Part shown: positions 24,404-37,600 of the stretch, piece by piece
Layout: each line of letters opens with the position of its first letter
Position numbering within the stretch: position 1 is the first letter of the stretch
Assembly (NCBI RefSeq): GCF_019578655.1
Contig: NC_063264.1
Location: 25,629,688 to 25,693,687 of the forward strand
Length of the DNA stretch: 64,000 nt
Direction of reading: 5' to 3'
Origin: Ricinus communis
Taxonomy: Eukaryota; Streptophyta; Magnoliopsida; Malpighiales; Euphorbiaceae
Made by a program: the position numbers and the translations under genes
The notes under the pieces: generated by a model
What the model was told of the DNA's origin: nothing
The model's input: only the letters and a program-made list of their open reading frames with translations
The model's database searches: none

Positions 24404-25669
24404 TTATATACATATATATGTTCTTGTACAATATACCGCCCGAAAGGAAACAAATAACTGGCGAGAATTTACCCTGGCAAATACTGAAGAAGCTTTATGA
24501 GAATCCTCTACCAGTGCAGCAATTGTCCTGTGCAAACTAGGCAACTCCTGCTGAAGAGAAGCTGCTGGAGACTTTGTTGTATATTGATAAAAGTCTATGA
24601 TTCAGCTCAAATATATTGTTTATTCAACTACAGGTTTGACACATTATTCCCAAAGAAAAATTGACTCTGGTTTAACTCTGATGTTGAGATTCTAAGGCCA
24701 TCAATAATGTCAAGCTGCATTATATACTTTGGTTACTTTTCTTTTGATCAAACCTATTGAATACCTAAACTTTTTAAAATTGTACCTCTATGAGCCCTCA
24801 AATAAAGAAAAACTTCTATTAGATCCCTAAACTTTTTAAAATTAATTTTTCATTTTCATTGGGTAAAAAAAATTAATTTGCTTCATCAAAAATAATATTT
24901 CAAAATAGTAAAGCATCAACACATATACAATATGATTTAATCTGTCTATTGTGATTATAATGGATATGAGAATGCTCTTTGTCTCTCGGTCCATAATAGT
25001 TTAAAAGGATTTAAATGCTTTTTCTCATTCGTAAAAGTGCATTACAATTTATATTAAATGCTCTTGTGAGAGAAAGATAAATACAATCCACTTTCTAATA
25101 TGTAATATTTAATAAATTAATAATTCAATTAATTAATAAATTTTTGAAAAACCATTTGTTCTTATTGAATAATTAATAATTCTATTATAATACTCAATAA
25201 AATTTGAAAAAACTCTTTGTAATTATTAATTATTAGAGACTAAATAAAAAAAATGTTAACTATCTTTATATCACTTTTCTTATATTGCTTGAACTACGTT
25301 TCATAAATTTTATATAATTTAATTATAAGTCTAAAGTTTATATTTTTAATTAAAATAAAAGTTAATTTAGAATTTTAACTCAATAAATTTTTAAAATTTA
25401 TTGCAATTAAAATAAATTCTAGCACGGATGATAAAATTTATAAATGAATTGCATAGTGGCAAATTTAAATAAGATTAAAATAATTTTTTCAAATTTATCA
25501 TTTTTATTTATTTTCTCTTTCATCTTTTTAATCATTTATTCAAATTCATTTGAAACATAATATTAATTTCATTTGAAGTACTATTTAGCACATAAAATAT
25601 ATGAATTCATTTTGCAAATGAATTATAAATTTCTCAATGAATTTTACATTAAAATAGTGCTAATATTTG
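24404..25669. other. AT-rich intergenic DNA after SPS
   Basis: Holds the SPS 3' UTR and then AT-rich DNA without recognisable genes or element ends. Confidence 0.6.
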
Positions 25670-26308
25670 TGTTTATACCATATCTTTTCAGCCCAATTGA
25701 GGCTTAGAAATTAACAAAGTCTAGTCCAAAAGAATAAATAAATCCAGCTCATGGTTGATTAAGGAATTTAATTAAAATAATTATTTTAATTAAATTCACG
25801 TGGATAGTTATTCAGATAGGTAAGAAAAGAGAAATTTAAATAAAAAGTTATTTGAAACTCCGTTCATAGTAGTTACTTAGAATTTGGCATGTGGTACTCG
25901 TGTTGAGAAGGATAAGGACATGCGTTTATTCACTTCAAGTGGTTGATTTATCCTTTGCAAATATACTATTTGATGGTTACAAAAATACAAAACAAAAAGA
26001 GGAGGAAGGCCACAACCAAGACAGTCAACAACACAACCAAATTTCAAGAAAAATAAATTCTTTGTATTTTCTTTATGTAGTCAAGCTTTCTTTGTACTTT
26101 TGAAACTCTCAAGCAATATTATTCCAACAATTTACATTTATAATTTATAATAATTTCATAGCTATTAAGTAGAACATTAAATAAATTATGGCTAAAGGAG
26201 TTTAAAATTCACAATCGCTCTTGAAAAGAAGTCAGAAGCGCAGTCAATCACATGGTTCATATACCACATACACGTGGCACCCTCGCAAATGTAATTCAGT
26301 AGCCAACA
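25670..26308 (+). repeat. 5' LTR of the gypsy-type element
   Basis: Starts TGTTTATACCATAT and ends AGTAGCCAACA. It aligns along most of its length with 33865-34421, for example CAGTTACTTAGAATTTGG-type words and ATTATTTTAATT(A/G)AATTCAC in both. Divergence is visible, so the insertion is old. Confidence 0.82.
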
Positions 26309-26311
26309 TAA

Positions 26312-26332
26312 TTTGACACGCCCAGTGGGACA
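26312..26332 (+). promoter_or_regulatory. Primer-binding-site-like sequence
   Basis: TTTGACACGCCCAGTGGGAC lies a few bases after the 5' LTR end. It resembles the GGCACGCCCxGTGGGAC sequence seen after the 5' LTR of many plant gypsy elements. The nearby ATGGCCCCAAGAACAAG could be the gag start. Confidence 0.65.
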
Positions 26333-27516
26333 CTGTTCAACAATGGCCCCAAGAACAAGAAGTGATTTTGAAAAAGAACCAATGGAGTCTTAAGACGCCA
26401 AAGTTGCTATTGATGAAGCAAAACATGAAATCTCTTTTCTGTAGGAGTAGTTGGAGAGGAATATGATGTCTCGGTGCACATTTCAACACTTGATGCGTTA
26501 CTACCTACTGGAAGAGTCATTGGTGGACCACCTATTGCCGATGTACTTTAAGGTCTAGGTATTAATGTGTGTGATAGTTTTGATAATCTATTAGCTCCAA
26601 GAAGCTAAAAATCTGAATTTTGATGATAACAAAAATACTGCAAATACAGATGACTAACAGTATTGGGTGGAATGGATCAAATTACTAGTAATTTAGAAGA
26701 GCCACATTACATAGCTATTTGAGTTAAGAGAGTTTCCAGATTACTTTAAAAAGAAATCAAATGGTCGAAGTAATCTCCATTAAGGAATGTATGTATTTTA
26801 GATATCTTATTAAGTGGATCAAGTTGCTTTTTAAACTAAAAAAAATTTTGCACGCTATAAACTCTCAAATCTTCTTTTGATTTTAAATTATGAAAAAATA
26901 TATCTTGATTTCCTTAAAGTGATTAGGATTGCATAGAACTTTATTTTAAAATCACCAGTTTAAGATATCTACTATGAGTTAAATATTTGTTCGATAATTT
27001 TAAGGTATCTACATGGTTTCTAAACTAACACATTAGCTTTCACACACTTACATTCTTCCCACATATGTCCAAACAGCTAGTTCAGATTGGGTGAAGTAAA
27101 AGCAATATAAAGCTGTCAATTTTAGTTGTCTGTCATAATGGCAAACTTTTCTTATAACTTTTTACGGTATGCTGATAGACGGGTACAAAAGCTACCACAT
27201 GTCTAAATCAGCAGTTGTAAAAAGGTTTTAAGGAAAAGTTAAAATGATTTATTTAAATTTATTTAACCCTTGTTTATAACAGTTAGTTTATTTATTGCTC
27301 TATAATATAAGTCTTACTTACCAAAATCAAGGAAAGAATTGCATTGAAACTCCAAAAATTCTCAAGAGCCAAAAGTTGCATATCACTCTTCATCTACTTC
27401 TTTCATTCTTGAGTATTTTCATTTATTGCTTTCCAATTTCCTTATATTTATCTACATTTGATCCATATAGGAATTTTGCGTATTTTTATATTACACTTTG
27501 AAGAAAAATTTTCTTG

Positions 27517-27521
27517 TTAAG
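27517..27521. repeat. Target site duplication TTAAG, left copy (solo LTR 2)
   Basis: TTAAG directly before TGTCACGACC, repeated at 30283-30287. Confidence 0.93.
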
Positions 27522-30282
27522 TGTCACGACCCCACCCGTGGGCCCGTGACCGGCACTAGGGAATGGGTAGGCTTAAGGCCACCGAAACCCATAGTAAGCC
27601 TGACACTCACTGATTTAAACAAATCTCATCTCAAATTAATATTATTAAAACCACAAATTATCTTAATAGTTACACTTTACAAAATTACTTCGGTCTACCA
27701 GAAAAAAAAAAACTAGGCGAGACCCGAAGCTCAAAAAATTTACAACTGATACATTTACTATTACTACTGCGGAGAATCTAAGATTTACCAATTTACATAC
27801 CAAATCAAATACATCACCCGATGATGAAGGAGTTCTTGAATAAGAGTCATGAGAGAACTAACGATCACGAATCCGAAAAATAAGAAAATGAGATCGGTCT
27901 AGAGTGAGTTAAAATCAAATAATCCGGGGACTATTGCATTCTTCTCAGAAAACATAGATTATTCAAATTAGTATATCAAACCATGCTCGTAAATACAAAT
28001 CATACTATAATCATACCCTATTACTTTCTTCACATAAAATATTAATCATTCGAATCAATATATCAACCATGCACGTAAATACAATCCATATTATAATCAT
28101 ACCATATTAAATAAATAAATGAATAAATAAAAATATATTTTTACTTTTACGGGACGAGTGGCTCAGTAGAACCTTAACCCCAAATTCTAAATGCATTTTG
28201 GCTCTCTTAATCCAATAAGATCGAGCCAGAGAGCAATGCTCGACCATGGACCTTACCTCCAGTCTGATCACTTGAATTCCAAATAAGCCGGCGCCCAGAG
28301 AGCAATGCTCCACCAGGGACCTTACCTCCGGCAATTTACTCAAATCAGCCCAGAGAGCCATGCTCGACCAGGGCAAACCCATAAATATCTTATTACATGT
28401 CCATGATCATTACCGGTGCGCACGCGGTCCTGATGTAACCCATCAGGCGGCATGTTCTACAAGCCACGTTTCCTAAATCGCAATCACGACATTTAATAAA
28501 TATTATTATCTAAAGAAGTCATTCAACTATATCAAAATAACGATTAACAATTTTAAAGTAAGACATCATGCAACTCATGTGGAAAACTGATAATATTTGA
28601 TATTATTATAACATTACTAATAATAATATTTATATTATCTTCAATAATTAATAATCCAAGAAATTAATTACGTTGAGATATTAGTAACCATGTTAAACAT
28701 AAACTTCCAAAATAGCATATTAAAATCAGACTTAGCAATAGTGCAATGATTAAATGACTTTAACTCACAGGTTTGGCGACCTCCTAGCTCTGCTCCGGTG
28801 CCTCGGTAGGAGCGAGCCGAACGAACTGACAATCTAGTCACGGAAAACAATTTATCAATACGCTGAGACAATCCATCATTAATCCTAGGTCTAGACTCCT
28901 AGGACTGACTGTCTAAGAATCTCGACTCGGAAGAATTCTACCGAAAATCCGGCAGAACCTCCCCTACAACACTAACATTACCCCCCGTAAAAACGGGTCC
29001 AGGACCTGCCAGAAGAACACTTCAAATACTTAACGATTCAAACAATAGGAGTCGGGTCCCCAAACTTCACTATTTCCGACCTCGCCACACAAAGACAAAA
29101 TACGACTATGGCAGCTAACCGATGACAAATATTTATGACTCACAAATATCATCAAATACTCAATATAATCCAATAGACACAATAAACCAAGAATTTCTAA
29201 AATTAACGGGCCAAAGAAAATTACCGAGACGCTCGGAGTCCGATCGACGCTGAAGACGATCCCCGCCCGATTTTCTGATCCGACACCCGACCATCCGGAG
29301 AGATTTCGCGAACGATCACGGTAGTCGATTTGCAAATGAAGCCCGATCGCCACGGTGCCATCGCGAAGCTTAAGATGAGGAGAGTCGGGATACGTCATCC
29401 GATCGTCCATCCTCCGGCCGGAGCTCCCCGGAAAAGCCCAAAAACGGCTGCCTCCACTTGAACTCTCTCCTCCGGCCACCAAAGCCGACGCTACCGCCAA
29501 AAGGAAGCTCTCTCCAAGGGGAGCCGATCGCCACCGGCGGCCAGCCGAACACGCCGAATCCGCCGCCACGGAGCCGCCCGCTCGCCAACAAGACGCCACT
29601 TCCCACGCCCGACGGCCGCCACCACGCCCTCACTCTCTTCCCTCTCTCTCTCTCTCTCCTCCTTTCTTCTTCCCCGATTTCTTTCCTTTCAATATCGACA
29701 TTTGACCCCTGAACTTTTCCTTATTGCAATTTGGTCCCTCAACTTTTTTAATTACTTACAATTTCATCCTGCATAATTCCAATTTGACCCCCAAACTTCT
29801 TTTTAGCCTTTCAATTAAGCCCTTAACTATTTAATTTGGGCCAAATCCGAATTATTGAAAATACACAATTACAAAAATACCCCTGACCGACATATTTATT
29901 TACGAAAATACCAAACTCACAAATTTCCATTAGAACCCCATAAAAATAACATTATACTTTTAATCCTTATTCCAAAATAATCCTCCAATTAAATCCTACA
30001 CACAATTAAATTAAATAATCAATTTCCAACTCAAAATTTAATACTACTAATCAATTATAATACCAATTTTCTCAAAATTCTTTTATAAAAACATCCCTTA
30101 CAATTTCTATCATAATTTTCCAATATATAATTTTATTTATATAAATATGCATTTGGGAAAATTTGAATAACCAAAATATAATCATTTCTCAAATAGTTTA
30201 CTTGAATAAAAATAAAGCTAAAATTAACTTAAATAAAAACTCACTATTAAATATATATTAAAAAAAAATTCCGGGTGTTACA
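27522..30282. mobile_element. Solo LTR no. 2 of the TGTCAC...TTACA family (2761 bp)
   Basis: Starts TGTCACGACCCCACCC, ends CCGGGTGTTACA, and is flanked by a perfect TTAAG duplication. It is homologous along its length to 7611-10263 and in the same orientation. It retains more CG dinucleotides than copy 1 (ACGACC against ACAACC at the start, CCGGGTG against ATGGGTA at the end), suggesting it is younger or less decayed by methyl-cytosine deamination. The GC-rich part at about 29210-29640 opens several overlapping frames that are not credible genes. Confidence 0.92.
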
Positions 30283-30287
30283 TTAAG
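30283..30287. repeat. Target site duplication TTAAG, right copy (solo LTR 2)
   Basis: Matches 27517-27521 exactly, directly after the terminal TTACA. Confidence 0.93.
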
Positions 30288-31199
30288 GTTGTTAAGAACG
30301 TAGTGGTAAAACTTATAATTTGTAGGGTGACACAACCTCCCTGGTCAAAGTCTGTGAGAGGTCCATTGAAGTAAGTGAAAGGTTGACAGAAGCCTAATAA
30401 TTCTGTAGGATATTAGAGAGGGGATATCTCGAGCTATATCAGGTGTCTTAGTGTTAGATATTGTAAGGCTTGATCTCTAGCCATTAATAGAGTCAAAACA
30501 GTGGGGATAATCTTGAGATGTGATTCTTAAGGACTGAATGTAGGTCTTTCTATTGAACCAGGATAAATACTTATATTAAATTATACTTGAATTCATAAAA
30601 TATCTATCTCCATAAAATTTTATTGTTTTTAAACTCAATAAATATTGACTCAGACATCTAACTATCCATTAAGTAAATGCATCACAATATTTGCATCTCA
30701 TCTCTCTCACTTATTCAAAGTACAAGGGACACAAACTACTATAGTTGAATTTTAAATTGAAGTAGTTGGCTTACTGATGTAGGTATCTAGAAAACAGCTT
30801 ATCAAGTGTAGTTAGATATTTGTGTAGTGAGCATCAAGCTCACAGTTATTCTCTGGCTAAACATCACTTTACATGTAACAGAATATTTGGTTTTAACTTC
30901 CAGCCATAAATTTTGAAGAGTCTAATTCACCCCCCCTCTTGGACATCTAATCCACACTTTCATAATCCTTCATTAGAATTTTTTAATACGTTCTAAAGAA
31001 ATCTAGAATATGCAGCCTAATATTTCTATAGAAAAACTAAGTGAAAAGTAACTAATAGTCGTCTTACTAGTCTTAGAAGTGATAATTTAAATATTAATAC
31101 CAGGGAGAAACAAACCTAGGAGGAACTCGGAGGTAATCTTTTGCTAACAATGATAAAACTCATAGGAAGAAGTGGAGGTTACTAGTGTAGTTGAACCTC

Positions 31200-31850
31200 A
31201 AGCCTACTAGGTTGAGGAAAGATATGTGCCTTTATATAAACAAGAGGATGTTAGGGTGGCGACTGCAAATGGTCATAACACTAGCAAGCCATATTTGCCT
31301 TATCAGATTTATGTGAATGTTAACCAACCTACTACTGTGTATAATGTGGAAAGAGGCTTGGGGGCAATCCGCCAATAGTTAATCAATGTAGGGACCCATT
31401 GAACCAACACCAAAGGTAACTACCAATAAATATAGAGGTTGTAAGAGATATAGTATTCTATGGTCTTGGCCTGAGGCATAGACAGATAGGCCAACCAAAG
31501 TTTCGTAAATCTTATCCTATTATTATTGATGTTGATAGTCCTTTTGTTAGAGAATATAGAGTTCTTGATTTCATCCTTTTCTTTGGTGGGCATTCCGCTG
31601 TATAGCACATTACTAAATTTACTATTTAATATGATGAATTGACTAATTTAGAAATTTATTTTTAATTTAAATTGAGGTTTTTTCCTAATCATTTAACATG
31701 ATCAATATTTGCTTGGTATGCTATTTTGGCAAGAAAGTCCATATGCACATGGCAGGAGATAAAGAGGCAAATTCATACCAAATTCTTCAAGGTTGGGTTA
31801 AAAAAGATTAATGGTAAATACCTGGAGAAATATTATCCCACCATATAAAA
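31200..31850 (+). pseudogene. Gypsy gag relic
   Basis: Broken plus-strand frames include KPYLPYQIYVNV (31280s) and, from about 31500, a segment with DVDSPFVREYRVLDFILFF, then HITKFTI, LTNLEIY, LRFFPN, FAWYAI and TWQEIKRQIHTKFFKV. Order and spacing match the retrotransposon gag domain of plant gypsy elements. Several stop codons show it is dead. It belongs to the element whose LTRs are at 25670 and 33865. Confidence 0.78.
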
Positions 31851-32864
31851 AAATAATTGAGAAACAAGAAATGGAAGTTTAAGGCTAATGAAGTGGTCAC
31901 TTGTAGTTGGTAGAATTTATGTGTTTTATTTATTTATATGTTTTTATTTTATATGTGTTTGTTAGGATATTAATTTATTTTATGTGAAGCCAAATATATG
32001 ACTAGTACTATATATTCCTTTTATTTTAAAAAGAAAGTTTGGTTTTCATAAAAGTAAGTCTCATGGCCACTTTTGAATCTTGGATAATCTGTGTTATTTA
32101 TTTTTAATTTTTGGCAAATATTATCTAGCCAAAAGCATAAATCTTCAACGTAAAATATATGAGTGTAAAATAGAAACATGGATGCATGAGTTATGATACA
32201 GCTGTGGTGCATCAATATGATATAATAAAGTGGTATAGCCACATCTCATTTAATCATTCAAAGTCAATCATATCAAATCTAAACACATAGAAAGAATGAT
32301 AATATTATAAAGTCAAAGTAATAGCCAAATATAATACGTTAAAGCCACATCACATCTAAAGTAAAATTGGTGCCCAGTGAAAGTGCTTTTATAGGTGAAG
32401 TCACAATAAAAATAACCATAAAATATAATTAGAGGACTTGATCAAAAGATACATGTACATTAGCTATATCAGTGGCAAGTTGGCTGGGGAGAGAGGAATT
32501 GGAAGTTCTTACAGATTCCATGATAACATCTTCATCCAAATAAAGCAAGTTAAAAGGTGCACATATTCATTCCTATATTTTATAAACTTTATGGTCTTTG
32601 AATATACCAACAAATAAAAAAATAAGATTAATAGATCAAGGATAAAATGTTCAAATGGCAAAATAAGTCCATTGACATTTTATTTCAATTTAGCATAATT
32701 AATACGTGCATATAAATTTATGAAATCATGCATAAAAATATATTTACATGTATTTTTATTAATTGGAATAGGCCTTTAACATATGGAGCCATAACACAAT
32801 GGTTTTAGATTGAGGTTGTAATTTTTGAGGCAAACATATTCTTAAAATTACTTCCAATTTAAGG

Positions 32865-33010
32865 CTCTAGAAAATTTTGAGGCTCATAAGCCTCAAAATC
32901 ATCAAAATTTGAGCTTCAAAGCCTCAAGTTCATCAAAATCTAAGGCTTCAGCGCCTCAAATTCATCAAAATTTAGGCCCTAAACTTATCACAAAATTCAG
33001 GCTCCCACCT
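32865..33010. repeat. About 30-bp minisatellite (GCCTCAAATTCATCAAAATT-like)
   Basis: Three to four degenerate units, for example GCCTCAAAATCATCAAAATT, GCCTCAAGTTCATCAAAATC and GCCTCAAATTCATCAAAATT. Confidence 0.85.
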
Positions 33011-33851
33011 AGCAAGATTTTAAAGCTAATACATTTCATCTTTTTAGGGGCTTAAACTCACTTCATAAGTTACCAATACATATGATTCAAGCGTTTGCAA
33101 TCTCAATGACATAGTAGTGTCGAAAATTCTAAGATTAACAAAAGCCAATTTGTTATTGCTCCATAAAAAAGACTTATGCGTACAGTACAACAAATCCATA
33201 AAATATAAAGTAAAAGTAATATGAGGAGTTAAATGGATACTTTTGTTCTTTCTTCTTCTTTGATAAACAATTTCGATTTTGATTTATCAACAAAAGGGGG
33301 AGGAAATTTGTTAAAAGCCTCCTAAAAATATTTTTAATATTTTTGAATAATGGATGTTAAGCTGAAAAGGAAAAAACTTGGTGGCCATTTATTTTGGTAT
33401 TGTCATAGCCATATGGGTCTCGGTTGTTGATGGTTGATAAATGGATGTTGAAACAAGGTTATATGATGGTAGTTATGGGTGTAAAATTTATTATGGCCAG
33501 TTAAGAAGCCAAGAAATGGTTGTTGTTTAAGGAGCTGTTAGTGAGAGTTGTGTTGTTGTTGGTGCACACGAGGCAGGCGAAGAGAAGTTGTTGCCCGACG
33601 TTGTTGCTGGTAGTGTGGTTGTCCCTCTTTGTGACGCCATGAGTGATGAAGAAAAAGAGATGGATATTGTTAATTTTTGCAGCTGGAGTTTTTAAAAGAG
33701 GTAATGGGTATTATTTTATTATGACCAAAAAAGAGAGAATAGCAAAATTCGTGGATTTTTAGAAGGAGATATATAAGCAAATTTGGGCATAGAGCTTATA
33801 TTTATTGCATGTATATAGACCTTTGACTTGTGAGCCAGACTATACACATGC

Positions 33852-33864
33852 AAGGGGAGGCATT
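33852..33864 (+). promoter_or_regulatory. Polypurine tract
   Basis: AAGGGGAGGCAT immediately before the 3' LTR start TGTTTACACC; it serves as the plus-strand primer in LTR elements. Confidence 0.65.
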
Positions 33865-34421
33865 TGTTTACACCATATTTTTCAGTCCAATAAATAAATA
33901 ATTGAGGCGCATATGTTAAAAAAGCTTAGTCCAAAAAAATTAAGTCCAGCCGTGGTTAAGTTATTGATTAAGGGATTTAATAAAAATAATTATTTTAATT
34001 GAATTCACATGGGTGGTTATTTAGATAAGTGGAGCAAGAAAAGGAAAATTCAAATAAGAAGTTATTTGAAGCTCCCTACATAGCAGTTACTTAGAATTTG
34101 GCCCGTGGTGCTCGTGCTGACAAGGACAAGAACATCCAGTTATTCACTTTAAACGGTTGATTTATCCTTTTGCAATTATGCTATGTGGTGGTTACAGAAA
34201 TGCAAAACAAAGAGTGGAGGAAGGACACAACCAAGACAATTAACAACACAGCTAAAAATCAGACAAATTCAAGAAAAGTAAGTTCTCTGTATTTTCTTTA
34301 TGCAATCAAGCTTTCTTTGTACTTTTGAAACTCTTAAGCAGTATTATTCCAATAATTTACATTTACAATTTATAGTAATTTCATAGCCATTAAGTAGAAT
34401 ATCAAATAACTTGTGGCTTGT
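33865..34421 (+). repeat. 3' LTR of the gypsy-type element, truncated
   Basis: Homologous to 25670-26195. The last roughly 110 bp present in the 5' LTR are missing because copia sequence begins at 34422. The remainder is not found beyond 38060, so the far side was lost. Confidence 0.82.
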
Positions 34422-34596
34422 TGTAGTATACAGAGATGAGAGAAAGACTTTATGTGTATTGATTCATAAAATGTACAAGTATTTATACAAAATTACAAGA
34501 TATAAGCTAGGAAACACTATAATCTAATTCCTAAAAATCAGCTCTATAATCAAGCTCTAATTATTTCTTTACTAATCAACATTATAGCTGTAACAC
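34422..34596 (-). repeat. 3' LTR of the minus-strand copia relic (175 bp)
   Basis: On the minus strand it starts TGTTACAGCTATAATG and ends CTCTGTATACTACA. It is directly preceded (minus sense) by a CTTGAGGGGGAG polypurine tract at 34597-34610. Confidence 0.85.
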
Positions 34597-34619
34597 TCCC
34601 CCTCAAGCTAGAGCATAGA

Positions 34620-37600
34620 TATTGATCATACCCAGCTTGTTATAAAGATATTCTACCCGAGTCTCAGTAAGAGCCTTCAGAAGATATCTATAAGTTATTC
34701 TCCAGTTCTCACATAACCTGTAGAGATCAAACCTAACTGAATTTTTTCATGAATGAAATGACAATCAATTTTAATATGCTTAGTTTGTTCATAAAAATAG
34801 GATTCGAAACAATATGAAGGGCAGCTTGATTATCACACTACAATTTGACTAGAACTGAAGTTTTGAGTCCTACTTTAGTCATGAGTTAGTATATCCATAT
34901 AATGTCATATGCAGACTTTGCCATAGCACGATATTCTAATTCCACACTAGAACGAGAAACAACATTTTACTTCTTGCTTTTCCATGAAACTAGGTTACCA
35001 CCCACAAAAATACAAAAGCCAGTGGTAGGCCTTCTATCTTCTTTAGATCCTGCCCAATCAGCATCTTAAAAACACTTAGTCTTGGTATGGCCATATTTTC
35101 CATACAATATGTCTCGCCCTGGTGCAGCCTTCAAATAACATAGAATTTGTTCCACTGCTCTCCAGTGATTAACTTTGGGAGAAAAGATATACTAACTTAC
35201 CACACCAACCGAATATGTGATATTAGGAAAAGTCACAGTTTGTTTATATCTCTCTAGATCTTCAAACAACTTTCTTTTTTCTGAAAGTTTCATATTAAGA
35301 GCCATTGGACTATTGCATAGCATAGCCTCCAATTTTCTTGTTTCAAATAACAGATCTAGTACATACTTTCTTTAGCACAATAGGATTCCTTTCTCACTTC
35401 TTGCCACCTCAATATCTAAGAAGTATATTAATAAATCCAAATCTTTTGTGTGAAACTGAGTATGAAAGAAGGACTTAAGAGAAGAGATTCATGTAAGGTC
35501 GCTTCCAATAATGACAATATCATCTACATAAACCACCAAATATACGATGCCCTTAGCAGACTGTTTATAAAAGATAGAATGATCAGACTTACACTTCAAC
35601 GTACCAAAGCTCTGAACTGCTTGATTGAATCTCCCAACCAAGCTTGAGGACTTTGTTTTAGGCCATACAAAGATTTATGAAGTTGTCATACCTTCCCAAA
35701 CTCCTCCTGAGCAACAAACCCAGGTGGTTGCTCCATGTAAACCTCATTTTAAAGGTCATCATGTAGGAATGCATTCTTAATATCCAACTGGTGAAGGGGC
35801 CAATCATGAATAGCTACCATAGAAATAAACAGTTTGACAGAAGTAAGTTTGGCAATAGAAGAGAAAGTATCAGAATAATCTACACCATCTGTCTGGGTAT
35901 ACTCTTACTAATAAGATGGGCTTTCAGCCGAGTAACAAATCCATCAGGATTAACTTTCACCGTGAAAACCCACTTACAAGCATTAACCTTTTTACCTGTA
36001 GGTAGGTCTGCCAAGTTCTAAGTACCATTAGTAACTAAAGCAGTCATGTCTTCCACTATAGAAGTACACTAACCATGATGGGTTAAAGCCTCTTAAAAAT
36101 AATGTTAAGGATGAAAACAAAATCAAGTAAAGCAATAAAAGAACCGGATGATGATGGTAAGTGATTATAAGACACACACAAAGAAATAGGATAAATACAT
36201 ATATGTTTACCTTTGTGAAGGGCAATAAGAAGATCAAGGTCATAAATAAGACTAGGATTGGAGATGGATCTGATGACAAAGATGCCAGTGGAGGACATGA
36301 ATCTGGAGAAACATGAGAGGATTCAGGATGTAGAGCATGATGAGTGTAAATCCGTGTGATAGGAGGCCGAATTTGAGGAGGATCATAGAATGTAACTCTA
36401 TAGATAAGCAGATTATCCTCTTTTAAAGAAATAGACTCAAAGGTTTGAAGAAATGGTGTTTGTTCTTGGAAGGTGACATCGATTGACACCAAGTGCTTGT
36501 TAAGACTTGGACAATAACACCTATCATTTTTTAACACGAGAATACCTAAGGAAGATACATTTTAAGGATTTTGGGTCGAGTTTGGTAATCTGAGGACGAA
36601 CATCACAGATAAAACATATACAACAAAAAATTCTAAGCTCAACTAGAAATAATGATTTATTAGAAAAAATTATGGGGAAAGGAATCTCACCAGAAAGGAT
36701 AGTGGAAGGCATGCAGTTAATCAAGAAACATGCTGTGGATACCGCATCTACCCAAAAGGTTTTAGGGGCTTTTATTTGGAATAATAAGGCTCTAGCAGTT
36801 TTAAGGTATCTATTCTTTCTTTCAACCACCCCATTTTGAGATAGTTTGTCAACAAAGAAGTTTGATGAAGTATTTTATTTTGCAGCATATATTTTTGGCA
36901 AGATTCAAAGAGAGATATTCCTTTGCATTGTCACTCCTCAAGATTTGAACAGACAGGTTAAATTGAGTTTTAAATTCAGTACAAAAAGCAGAAAAATGAG
37001 AAAATAATTCAGAATGATTTTTCATCAGAAATAACCATGTCATTCGAGAAAAATCATCAACAAAGATAACAAAGTATCTAAATCTAGTTTTTGACACAAG
37101 AGGACAAGTACCCCCAATATTTGAATGTACTAACTCAAAAGGAGCTGTAGCTCGTTTATTGACTCTAGGACTGAGACTAACACGATGATGTTTAGTAAAC
37201 TGACAATATTCATAATCCAAACAAAGTAAACTACAAAATTCTAGGGAGAGTTTCTTTAAGAGAGGTAGAAGAGGACGACTCAACAGACAATGTGCCTTAA
37301 AAGGAGTAACAACTCCATAACAAACTACTGGTTTTGGAATAGTGGTGTCAAGAATGTAAAGCCCTCCAGATTCATAATGCCCTTTACCAATAATCCTCTT
37401 AGTCATAAGATCCTGAAAAATACAATAATTGAGAAAAAAATGAGACCAACAGTTAAGGCTTCAAGTGAGTTTACTAACATAATTAAGTTGAACGATAAAT
37501 TAAGTAAACTTAAAACAACGTGTAAAGGAAGTGACGGTGTAGGAATAACTATGCCATAACTAAGAATACGGGATGTGAATCTGTCAGTTAAAGTGACAAG

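Larger units (their letters stand above)
26570..30960 (+). mobile_element. Probable SIRE-type copia LTR, split by solo LTR 2
   Basis: The left part (about 26570-27521) contains GAATTTTGATGATAACAAA near its start, a hallmark word of plant SIRE/Maximus LTRs. The right part (30283-30960) contains CACAACCTCCCTGGTCAAAG and ends with AATTCACCCCCCCTCTTGGA, a typical late-LTR word of the same group. The split at TTAAG is explained by solo LTR 2. No SIRE coding sequence adjoins, so it would also be a solo or truncated LTR. Exact ends and target duplication were not resolved. Confidence 0.55.
31851..33864 (+). other. Non-coding internal part of the gypsy-type element
   Basis: No protease, RT or integrase could be recognised. 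A minisatellite at 32865-33010 lies within it. The stretch just before the 3' LTR has the polypurine tract. Confidence 0.5.
25670..34421 (+). mobile_element. Gypsy-type LTR element with nested insertions, 3' end cut
   Basis: Two homologous direct repeats about 8.2 kb apart (25670-26308 and 33865-34421) are its LTRs. A primer-binding-like sequence follows the first and a purine tract precedes the second. The internal part contains a gag relic but no recognisable protease, RT or integrase, so it is a deletion derivative or a non-autonomous gag-only element. It was itself invaded by a probable SIRE-type LTR and solo LTR no. 2, and its 3' LTR is interrupted at 34421 by a copia relic. Confidence 0.75.

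Noticed and set aside
29030..29712. Long minus-strand frame (189 codons) and partners
   Set aside because: Same GC-rich LTR region in copy 2. Frame lengths are explained by composition; no domain seen.
32021..32242. 73-codon minus-strand frame
   Set aside because: AT-rich internal part of the gypsy-type element; no recognisable motif.
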